19,100 nt of DNA from Methanobacterium sp. PtaU1.Bin097. GTDB lineage: Archaea > Methanobacteriota > Methanobacteria > Methanobacteriales > Methanobacteriaceae. Below, piece after piece: positions 7,125-13,133 of this stretch. A program made the translations under genes and the position numbers. Numbering within the stretch: the stretch's first letter is position 1; each line of letters opens with the position of its first letter. The notes under the pieces were generated by a model. The model made no database searches and was not told the origin of the DNA. It saw only the letters and a list, made by a program, of their open reading frames with translations. The stretch is taken from assembly GCA_002067325.1 (NCBI GenBank), contig MVQY01000032.1:1-19100 (forward strand), written 5' to 3'.

Positions 7125-7203
7125 TTCCCATAATTATAATTTAGTTTGATCATTCCCATAATGTAATTTTAACTGTACTCACCCTGTAATTTTACCTTAC
7201 TCA
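7125..7203 (-). repeat. Degenerate tandem repeat in the lutA-lutB gap
   Basis: On the - strand three units, each starting TGA, follow one another from the lutA-like stop: 7203-7182, 7181-7153 (29 nt) and 7152-7125 (28 nt). All contain a TAAAATTACA/TAAATTATAA-like core and end in GGG or ATGGGAA. The first unit includes the stop codon. The array fills nearly the whole gap. Confidence 0.55.
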
Positions 7204-7886
7204 ATCAACGCCCATAGTAGGATTTCTGATAAGTCCATAACCCGTATATCCCTTGGATTTTGGCAGGCACCTTCTAAGTTTACCAGGCAGAAAGAGCAGG
7301 AAGTTACCAGTATCTCTGCTTCAGTCTCCAGGGCATCAGTTACCCTTCTCTGGGCCAGTTTAGATGCGACTTCGGGATAGGCTGATTTAACTCCCCCTCC
7401 TGCTCCGCAGCAGCGTGCGTTCTCCTTGATGTTTTCCATCTCCACCAGATTGGCTGTGGCCTTTAAAACTTCCCTGGGAGAGTCGTATTCGCCACTGTGC
7501 CTTCCCAGGTGGCAGGGATCGTGATAGGAAACATTAACCGGGAGCTTATTTGGTTTAATGGCTCCATCTTTTATCAATTGTTCAAATAACATTGAGGTGT
7601 GGATTACGTCCAGTTCCACTCCCAACAGGTCCTTGTAATCATTTTTTAAGGTGTTATAACATCCTGCACAGGATACGATTACCTTTTCACCCTTCAACTT
7701 CTCCGCAGTACTGGCCATCACATCCCGGGCGTCATTTGTAAAGCCTGTTCGAAGCAGGAATGAACCGCAGCACTCTTCATCATCTAAAATGCGGTATTCT
7801 ATATGGGCTTTCTCTAAAATCCCTTTGGTGACCATTTCAATTCGGGGGAGTTTCTCCCTGACTGTGCAGCCTCTAAAATATAACAT
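7197..7886 (-). CDS. LutA-like protein with two CCG domains
   Basis: This 229-residue protein has two cysteine-rich CCG domains as found in LutA, GlpC and HdrB/HdrD. The first uses Cys7, Cys39-Cys40, Cys73 and Cys76; the second uses Cys125, Cys159-Cys160, Cys197 and Cys200, with HDPCHLGRHSGEYDSPREVL in between. In HdrB such motifs hold noncubane [4Fe-4S] clusters that reduce disulfides; LutA is the matching subunit of the lactate oxidase complex. Its pairing with the downstream LUD/ferredoxin protein supports a two-subunit iron-sulfur oxidoreductase. It lacks flavin and TM segments. The alternative is a heterodisulfide-reductase-related complex with an unknown disulfide or organic acid. The ATG at 7886 begins close to the first cysteine, as usual for the family. 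Confidence 0.82.
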   Translation of the reverse strand: MLYFRGCTVREKLPRIEMVTKGILEKAHIEYRILDDEECCGSFLLRTGFTNDARDVMASTAEKLKGEKVIVSCAGCYNTLKNDYKDLLGVELDVIHTSMLFEQLIKDGAIKPNKLPVNVSYHDPCHLGRHSGEYDSPREVLKATANLVEMENIKENARCCGAGGGVKSAYPEVASKLAQRRVTDALETEAEILVTSCSFCLVNLEGACQNPRDIRVMDLSEILLWALIE

Positions 7887-8241
7887 GGAATCCTATACCT
7901 TTATCAGTTTATTATCTTAAATTGTTGATGTAAATACCCTTTATTTTAGTTGGGAAAACTTGACATTTATACTTTCAAAACTATGAAAAGTAAGAATCTT
8001 TGGTAACACCTAAACTCTAATCTAATTTTTCTTTAGAATAGAAGAATTTATTGAATATTATTATCCAACCCCATGAAAAATGAAATAATAGAACAAGTGA
8101 GTTAAAAACTTATTACACTACGATAGTCAAGATTTATACATCATTTATAGTAAAAATTTAATCTTAAGAATCCAAATAAAAATTTTATATCGTTTCAAAT
8201 AATATTGATTGTGTCTATTGGAAATTATATGGGGATGTTTG
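7887..8241. promoter_or_regulatory. Divergent intergenic region, lutA-like and winged-helix gene promoters
   Basis: These 355 bp hold no convincing gene and are very AT-rich. On the + strand, AAAATTTTATAT (8179-8190) is a likely TATA box for the winged-helix regulator, predicting a leader of about 30 nt to the ATG at 8242. On the - strand a weaker AATTTAAGATAA (near 7910-7921) lies about 30 nt before the lutA-like ATG. An imperfect dyad ACTTTC...GAAAAGT spans 7971-7991 and could bind a regulator. Being divergent, the region may serve both directions. Confidence 0.4.
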
Positions 8242-8526
8242 ATGAAGAGATTACTCTGGTATTTAATTGCCGGTACAAGGGGTGGAATCAATCGGGCCAG
8301 AATTATCAAATGTCTCCAAAAAAGGCCTTATAATGCTAATCAAATAGCGGATAATTTGAATTTAGACTATAAAACCGTCAGGCATCACCTTAAAGTGTTA
8401 AAAGAGAATAAAGTAACAGTATCCTCTGGAGATAAATATGGGGTGGTGTACTTCTTATCCAGTGATATGGAGAATAATTTATCCGTCTTTGAAGAAATCT
8501 GGGAGAGTATTAAGGATGAGAATTAA
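8242..8526 (+). CDS. ArsR-like winged-helix transcriptional regulator
   Basis: The 94-residue protein is a single winged helix-turn-helix: RARIIKCLQKRPYNANQIADNLNLDYKTVRHHLKVL is split between the first helices and the recognition helix, followed by a wing (SGDKYGVVYFLS) and a short amphipathic helix likely used for dimerisation. Such small regulators are common in methanogens. The longest frame begins at TTG 8209, but the ATG at 8242 has GGGGAT upstream and gives the normal MKRLLW N-terminus, so I prefer it. There are no metal-binding cysteine motifs beyond one Cys. It precedes a small membrane protein and an ABC exporter on the same strand and could regulate them; that is inference from position only. 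Confidence 0.82.
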   Translation: MKRLLWYLIAGTRGGINRARIIKCLQKRPYNANQIADNLNLDYKTVRHHLKVLKENKVTVSSGDKYGVVYFLSSDMENNLSVFEEIWESIKDEN

Positions 8527-8616
8527 CGGTAATATTAAAGTTAAAATTTGATATGAAACTATTATTAATTCACTCCACTGGTTAAGTTGATGTAAAAAGT
8601 TTAGTTTCAATCAAAC

Positions 8617-8627
8617 GTTTATATATG
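8617..8627 (+). promoter_or_regulatory. TATA box for the small membrane protein
   Basis: GTTTATATATG is a strong archaeal TATA box. A start about 25 nt downstream (near 8648) leaves a leader of about 20 nt holding the GGTGAAGGA ribosome site. Confidence 0.5.
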
Positions 8628-8667
8628 AAAAATTCATAAGGGATTATAAAGGTTGGTGAAGGAATTC

Positions 8668-9027
8668 ATGCTTGAGAGAGGAATACCGTTAGAAAATGGA
8701 GTCCCGATGGACGGGCCTAGAACCGTGGTAGTCCAGGTTTACGTATCCCCTCTCTTATACCTGGACATCATTGTATCCCTGGGTAATATTATTTTGCTAC
8801 TCTTGTTGCTCTACGTTTACTGGGGTAACTATAAAAAAATCAAATCTATTTTTACCAAAGGTTTAATTATGTTCGCCAGTATCCTTCTACTCCAGAATAT
8901 AATATTCACGAGCTTTCTGTTATTTGCACCCATTTTCCAAATTGCAGATCTAGGTTTACCGCTATTTATAGTAAATGTAACTGAATTTTTAGCCCTATTC
9001 ATCCTTCTATTAATAACCTGGAGATAG
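8668..9027 (+). CDS. Small three-TM membrane protein, unknown function
   Basis: I chose ATG 8668 because GGTGAAGGA ends five bases before it; the longest frame begins at TTG 8653 and overlaps that ribosome site. The resulting 119-residue protein has a short polar N-terminus, then hydrophobic segments at about 27-51, 64-88 and 92-117, with a basic loop (WGNYKKIKSIFTKG) between the first two. That places the loop in the cytoplasm under the positive-inside rule. No catalytic motif or known family is recognised. The gene sits between a winged-helix regulator and an ABC exporter and has its own promoter and hairpin terminator, so it is likely monocistronic. A sensor-like or accessory role is only a guess. 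Confidence 0.72.
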   Translation: MLERGIPLENGVPMDGPRTVVVQVYVSPLLYLDIIVSLGNIILLLLLLYVYWGNYKKIKSIFTKGLIMFASILLLQNIIFTSFLLFAPIFQIADLGLPLFIVNVTEFLALFILLLITWR

Positions 9028-9050
9028 AATACTCCAGGATGCCTTTTTTT
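9017..9050 (+). terminator. Hairpin and T7 terminator overlapping a stop codon
   Basis: CCTGGAG (9017-9023) and CTCCAGG (9032-9038) form a perfect 7-bp stem with an 8-nt loop that contains the TAG stop. Seven T follow at 9044-9050. This resembles a bacterial intrinsic terminator. Confidence 0.7.
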
Positions 9051-9190
9051 AGAAATCATTTCAATTCAAAACCAGATTTGTTTCTTTTAATTATTTAAAA
9101 AATTTTAAGTCGTTATTCCCATTTAAAATTAGATTTGGGCATAAATTGGGATATAAAGGGATAATTTCAGGCATGATCTGGGAAAAACTA

Positions 9191-9199
9191 CTTTATACT
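9191..9199 (+). promoter_or_regulatory. TATA box for the ABC exporter, probable leaderless start
   Basis: CTTTATACT is centred about 24 nt before the permease ATG at 9219, and no ribosome site lies between. A start at or beside the ATG is expected. A second possible TATA (GATATAAAG, near 9151-9159) would give a leader of about 35 nt. Confidence 0.4.
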
Positions 9200-9218
9200 G
9201 ACTTTTTAACTAAGATTC

Positions 9219-10418
9219 ATGAAGTTTAGAAGTTTAATTTTTAAAAATATATCCCGGAATAAGTCAAGGAGTGCCTTGGCAATATTTGGAATTGCTATAG
9301 GTGTGGCCGCCGTGATCGGATTGGGCCTTTTAGCTGAAGGTCTTCCTTCATCAACTCAAAGCGCGCTTACAGCGGGGGCTGCAGATTTTTCTGTGATAGC
9401 AAAAACTTCGGGTACTGAAGGGCCTAACGGACAAGGAGGGCCAGTTGGAAGTTTTGGCGGTCAGGAGCTCATTAATCAGACTAAAATAGGTGAAATTCAA
9501 CAAATTTCAGGGGTGGGAAGTGCAGTCGGGGTTTTAAGGACCATGACAAACCTGGACAACACCACCAGTACCACCACCAACTCAAGTAGCCCTGGTGAAG
9601 CTAACTTCCAGTCTATGACCACCTTAATAGGTATTGATAGCAACTCCATCAGCATGAACGATATAGTGATAACTAATGGCTCTGTATATTCTAATGGGGC
9701 AAATGAGATCATAATAGGTAAATCAGCTGCTGAAAGATCAAATAAAACCATCGGAGACACCATCTCCATCTCCAATCAAACCTTCAAAGTGGTGGGAATC
9801 TATGAAACTGGAAACTTCCAGGATGATGGTGGAATTGTAATGTCTCTGGACAAGCTTCAAAACCTCACCAATAATACTGGAGAAGTTTCATTGATTCTGG
9901 TTAAAGCATCAAACGGTGCAGATTCAGATGAACTAGCAACTGCAATACAGGAACAATATCCAGATGAATTAACTACTTCTTCATCCCTATCGGGTATGGA
10001 TAGAATGAACCAGGGATTAGATGTGATAAATACTGCTGTATGGGCAATATCATTAGTTGCCATTCTAGTGGGTGGTATTATCGTGGTAATTACCATGCTG
10101 AAGGCCGTATCTGAACGGACGAGAGAAATAGGAGTTTTAAGGGCCATAGGATGGACCAGACAGAGGATCATTAAGATGATCATTGGAGAATCCATACTTC
10201 TATCATTAATCGCCATAGTGGTCGGATTAATCGTGGGAATAGGGATTGTGGAAATACTGGGTTCTACTGGGATGATTCCTGGCTTAATGCCTTCATTTTC
10301 TGTTTCCCTGTTTGTTAAAGGGATTGGAGTAGCACTGTTACTGGGAATAATTGGAGGTATATACCCTGCATACAGGGCGAGTAAATTAGAACCAACAGAG
10401 GCGTTGCGTTATGAGTGA
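9219..10418 (+). CDS. MacB/FtsX-type ABC transporter permease
   Basis: This 399-residue permease belongs to the MacB/LolCE/FtsX superfamily. There is one TM near residues 17-40, a large extracytoplasmic domain (about 45-265) rich in Ser, Thr, Asn and Gly, then three C-terminal TMs (about 272-295, 322-350, 365-388). Between TM2 and TM3 is the characteristic ERTREIGVLRAIGWTRQRI coupling segment, and GGIYPAYRASKLEPTEALRYE ends the protein as in typical members. It should form a dimer with the ATPase encoded next, whose start overlaps its stop by 8 bp, implying translational coupling. Family members move lipoproteins, peptides or antibiotics outward or act mechanically on the envelope; the substrate here is unknown. 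No MacA-like adaptor is nearby. Confidence 0.92.
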   Translation: MKFRSLIFKNISRNKSRSALAIFGIAIGVAAVIGLGLLAEGLPSSTQSALTAGAADFSVIAKTSGTEGPNGQGGPVGSFGGQELINQTKIGEIQQISGVGSAVGVLRTMTNLDNTTSTTTNSSSPGEANFQSMTTLIGIDSNSISMNDIVITNGSVYSNGANEIIIGKSAAERSNKTIGDTISISNQTFKVVGIYETGNFQDDGGIVMSLDKLQNLTNNTGEVSLILVKASNGADSDELATAIQEQYPDELTTSSSLSGMDRMNQGLDVINTAVWAISLVAILVGGIIVVITMLKAVSERTREIGVLRAIGWTRQRIIKMIIGESILLSLIAIVVGLIVGIGIVEILGSTGMIPGLMPSFSVSLFVKGIGVALLLGIIGGIYPAYRASKLEPTEALRYE

Positions 10419-11133
10419 TGGGAATATTGAAGTTAGAAATGGAAATATGATAGAAATTAAAGAAAATATCATTGAAATTAAAGATCTAACCAAGAGTTTT
10501 GATGGTGGGAATATCACTGCATTAGATGGAATTAATCTGGAAATTAAAGAAGGAGAGTTTGTCTCTATTATGGGACCCTCTGGTTCTGGGAAATCAACAC
10601 TCCTTAATATGATTGGGGCTCTGGACAAGGCTGATTCTGGCCAGATTAAAGTAGCCGGAATTGATCTGATGCAGAGTGAAGATTTTAGCAAATTCCGGCT
10701 GAATAAAATCGGGTTCGTCTTCCAGCTCCATAACCTGATTCCAAACCTGACAGTACATGAAAACGTTCAAATACCCCTGATAGAAACAGATGTAACAGAT
10801 GAAGAGATGATAGAAAGAGCGGCTGAACTACTAAACTCAGTAAACCTGGGCAATCGGTTAGATCAACTTCCAACCAAACTTTCAGGTGGAGAAAGACAAA
10901 GGGTAGCCATAGCCAGGGCACTGGTAAATCATCCCAGTATCATCCTGGCCGATGAGCCTACCGGAGCATTAGATTCCCGAATGGGGGATATAATCCTCAA
11001 TTTATTAAGGGAAATCCATCAAAAAGAGAATGTAACCCTTGTTCTGGTAACCCATGAGGATTATGTAGCAAATAGCGCTGATCGGGTGATAAACATGATG
11101 GATGGGAAAATCGTGGACTCTAATATAGCATGA
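10411..11133 (+). CDS. MacB/LolD-type ABC transporter ATPase
   Basis: The 240-residue ATPase powers the permease encoded upstream. Visible motifs are Walker A GPSGSGKS (55-62), Q-loop Gln105 in FVFQLHNLIPNLTVHENV, signature LSGGERQR (157-164), Walker B IILADE (177-182), D-loop GALDS and switch His215. These place it in the MacB/LolD branch. ATG 10411 overlaps the permease end and has GAGG nine bases upstream. It adds about a dozen residues before the usual N-terminus (an in-frame ATG at 10447 gives MIEIKEN...), and the internal start cannot be excluded. Two transcription-stop candidates follow. Confidence 0.92.
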   Translation: MSDGNIEVRNGNMIEIKENIIEIKDLTKSFDGGNITALDGINLEIKEGEFVSIMGPSGSGKSTLLNMIGALDKADSGQIKVAGIDLMQSEDFSKFRLNKIGFVFQLHNLIPNLTVHENVQIPLIETDVTDEEMIERAAELLNSVNLGNRLDQLPTKLSGGERQRVAIARALVNHPSIILADEPTGALDSRMGDIILNLLREIHQKENVTLVLVTHEDYVANSADRVINMMDGKIVDSNIA

Positions 11134-11172
11134 CTCGGGGGAGGTAACAGTCACTCCCTGCCCCTTTAATTT

Positions 11173-11189
11173 TTCTTACTGAGTAAGAA
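11173..11189 (+). repeat. Palindrome after the ABC operon
   Basis: TTCTTACTGAGTAAGAA is a perfect palindrome of 8-bp arms around one base. It lies between the ATPase stop and the main hairpin terminator. With only one base between its arms it would be strained as an RNA hairpin, so it may be a protein-binding site instead. Confidence 0.4.
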
Positions 11190-11194
11190 TTTAG

Positions 11195-11222
11195 TTGGAA
11201 TAATATTATCCAATTTTTTTTT
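11195..11222 (+). terminator. Hairpin and T9 terminator of the ABC operon
   Basis: TTGGA and TCCAA frame an AT inner palindrome (11195-11213), followed directly by nine T (11214-11222). It ends the ABC operon. Its T-run overlaps the stop codon of the convergent 59-residue ORF, so the two transcripts meet here. Confidence 0.65.
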
Positions 11223-11400
11223 ACTTCATATATTTTAGTTTTTTATCTATGTAGCACATAGCATTATCTCTTAATATGATCCTTTGAGCTTTATGTCTCC
11301 CTGTTTTGGCAATAACTTGGATATCGGATATTTTCCTTGCTTCTCCAATAATCCTATCCCCTTTTATAATATCCCCTTCTCTTGTATGGATTGTGGGCAA
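11221..11400 (-). CDS. 59-residue basic ORF coupled to the RHH gene (putative toxin-like partner)
   Basis: The gene starts at TTG 11400, two bases after the upstream RHH/winged-helix gene stops, and ends with TAA at 11221-11223. AGGTG sits seven bases before the TTG, inside the last codons of the upstream gene, so translational coupling is likely. I translated it as MPTIHTREGDIIKGDRIIGE... ending CYIDKKLKYMK. It is basic by count (14 Lys/Arg against 7 Asp/Glu), with alternating hydrophobic stretches suggesting small beta strands and one Cys. No known toxin family is recognised: RelE/ParE, MazF, VapC and HicA signatures are not evident. Its size, charge and coupling to an RHH gene suggest a toxin-antitoxin-like or two-protein regulatory pair. 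It could instead be the remnant of a longer toxin. Confidence 0.55.
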   Translation of the reverse strand: MPTIHTREGDIIKGDRIIGEARKISDIQVIAKTGRHKAQRIILRDNAMCYIDKKLKYMK

Positions 11401-11402
11401 AT

Positions 11403-11756
11403 TTAAACACCTTTTAAGCGTCCTTCTTTTTCTAATTCTTCTGTGATTTGAATTACCAGTTCAATGTCAAGTTCTAAATCCTCTGCTACTTCGGATATGT
11501 AAGCTTCTTCATAGGATTTATAGTATCCTAAAACCTCTTTTTTAGCGGATTCATAATCTATATCTCTGATTTTAATTATCTTGGTTGCTTTTAATTTATC
11601 TCTTACCGCTTCCCGGACAAAATCAGAGGCACTTAAAAATATCCCTGCATCTACAAGGCTGGATATTTCTTCATATTCCATAGGGGTTAATTTAGTTCCA
11701 ACTGTTTTACTAGATTTAAGTTTAGTTGTTTTAGTTCCTTTGTTTACATAACTCAT
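11403..11756 (-). CDS. Ribbon-helix-helix plus winged-helix protein, antitoxin-like
   Basis: The protein has 117 residues. After a basic, Thr/Lys-rich tail, residues about 20-56 (TKLTPMEYEEISSLVD..., then SASDFVREAVRDKL) match a CopG/Arc-type ribbon-helix-helix, a dimeric DNA-binding fold typical of antitoxins. Residues about 68-117 look like a compact winged helix (YISEVAEDLELDIELVIQITEELEKEGRL). Upstream, the TATA box (11778-11789) lies so close to the ATG that a leaderless message is likely, and a dyad ATTGTA-N9-TACAAT falls between them. That is the expected place for autorepression. The downstream 59-residue ORF is its likely partner. It could also be a stand-alone regulator. Confidence 0.75.
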   Translation of the reverse strand: MSYVNKGTKTTKLKSSKTVGTKLTPMEYEEISSLVDAGIFLSASDFVREAVRDKLKATKIIKIRDIDYESAKKEVLGYYKSYEEAYISEVAEDLELDIELVIQITEELEKEGRLKGV

Positions 11757-11760
11757 AAAA

Positions 11761-11789
11761 ATTGTATATATAGTTTACAATATATAAAG
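11761..11789 (-). promoter_or_regulatory. RHH gene promoter with dyad operator
   Basis: On the - strand CTTTATATATTG (11789-11778) is a strong TATA box. It overlaps the dyad ATTGTA-N9-TACAAT (11761-11781), whose other end is 5 nt from the ATG at 11756. Binding there would block both TBP and the transcript start. No ribosome site is visible. Confidence 0.5.
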
Positions 11790-12100
11790 ATTACATTAAA
11801 GAAAATAACTATTCATCTCCAACCACCAAAAGTGTATATTATACTATTTAATGGTGTCCTGTATTTATTAAACCACTGAGTGGATACAAGTTATATTTCA
11901 TCCCATTTAAAATCAATTCCACTCCCATTCAACACATCACGTATACTGAATTTTAATTGTGACAATATATGATTTTAATAGTAAGCTTACAAAACCATAT
12001 TGAGAAAATAAACAAAAGACTAATGGGAAGATAAATATAGTTACATCATCTATGAACTATTAAAGATTTTTTAATCAAATCCGTTGACTGGTGCAGATTC
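11790..12100. other. AT-rich divergent gap, no clear gene
   Basis: The region separates the - strand RHH gene from the + strand glycosyltransferase. ATAAATATAG (12031-12040) is a likely TATA box for the latter. GTAAGCTTAC (about 11982-11991) is a perfect 10-bp palindrome. A 24-residue TTG-started frame on the - strand (11891-11965, ending GIDFKWDEI) looks protein-like in composition but is too short to call. Confidence 0.4.
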
Positions 12101-13099
12101 ATGGCGGTTATAGACGTTATAGTAGGTGTAAAAAACGAAGAGGAATACATCGAAAGGTGCATCAGATCGCTCATGACGCAGACCATGGAAGACATCAACA
12201 TCCTGGTTGTTGATGGGATGTCTAAAGATAGAACCCGAGATATAATAAGTAAATTGGTGGATGAAGACCCCCGGGTAAAGTTACTTATTAATGAAAGGGA
12301 AACCATCAGCACCGGACGTAACATAGGGTTAAACGCTTCTACATCAGAGTATGTGGCCTACTTGGACGGGCATGCCTATGTAGATGAGGACTGGCTGAAG
12401 ACACTGTATTCCTCCTATAAAGAATGTGAAAAGAAATACCCTTTAGGTGGGATTGGCTCCACATACGCCAGCCCAGAGGATGATTCACCCTTTGGAAAAA
12501 CCGTGGCCTACTGTGTGCAGACTATGTTTGGAGGGCTTGGAACCTCATTTACAGAAGAAAAAGAAATCCATCCAGTTGATACAGTGGCCTTCGCCCTGTA
12601 TAAAAGGTCTAAACTGACGGGTGAAGGGATAATCTACGACGAAAAGATGACCCACTGTGAAGACACCGACTTCAACCACCAATTGGTGAACAAGGGGTAT
12701 GTGCTTTTGAAACATCCCGAAGCCAAGGTATATCAGTACCGGCGGAAGAACATCGGACAATTCTTCCTGCAGATGTTTAAATATGGGGAAGGAAGGTACA
12801 AACTGGCAAACAAATACAGGGAGACATTGAAGTATTACCATTTGATCCCAGTTTTCGTAATTTTCTATCTTCTATTTGTAGTTATAGGTTTAATATTGTT
12901 TTTGATTAATCAAATAAGTTTCTACTATTCGATCTTAATATTTCTACCGGTTTTCCTTTATCTGATAATTGACATCATATACACACTTATCATCATGGCT
13001 CACCACGGCAGTCTAAAACATGCCTTTGCCCTGCTGATATTTCCCGCCATCCACATCGGATATGGAATTGGGTTTTTAAAAGGATTAGTAGTGGATTAA
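12101..13099 (+). CDS. Membrane-anchored family 2 glycosyltransferase (ExoA-like)
   Basis: The 332-residue enzyme has a GT-A fold catalytic domain: IDVIVGVKNEEEYIERCI at the N-terminus, VVDGMSKDRT (36-45), the nucleotide-sugar/metal site LDGHA (88-92, in place of DxD), the catalytic-base region CEDTDF (186-191) and YQYRRK (211-216). Three hydrophobic segments follow at about 248-270, 272-298 and 305-328, which would hold it at the cytoplasmic membrane. Succinoglycan ExoA-like enzymes have this layout and act on lipid-linked sugars; the substrate here is unknown. GGTG lies seven bases before the ATG. It heads a run of three glycosyltransferases on the + strand with short gaps (34 and 11 nt). 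Confidence 0.88.
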   Translation: MAVIDVIVGVKNEEEYIERCIRSLMTQTMEDINILVVDGMSKDRTRDIISKLVDEDPRVKLLINERETISTGRNIGLNASTSEYVAYLDGHAYVDEDWLKTLYSSYKECEKKYPLGGIGSTYASPEDDSPFGKTVAYCVQTMFGGLGTSFTEEKEIHPVDTVAFALYKRSKLTGEGIIYDEKMTHCEDTDFNHQLVNKGYVLLKHPEAKVYQYRRKNIGQFFLQMFKYGEGRYKLANKYRETLKYYHLIPVFVIFYLLFVVIGLILFLINQISFYYSILIFLPVFLYLIIDIIYTLIIMAHHGSLKHAFALLIFPAIHIGYGIGFLKGLVVD

Positions 13100-13133
13100 C
13101 ATTATAAATACATGGAGAAGGCATTTAACAGGT

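Noticed and set aside
11134..11172. GC-rich hairpin GGGGGAGG...CTCCCTGCCCC after the ATPase gene as main terminator
   Set aside because: The pairing is short and bulged and its T-run is weak; the hairpin with nine T at 11195-11222 is a better terminator.
11891..11965. 24-residue frame on the - strand (TTG start, ending GIDFKWDEI)
   Set aside because: The peptide looks protein-like but has no ribosome site, a stop just upstream and no recognisable family; it may be a gene scrap but chance is as likely.
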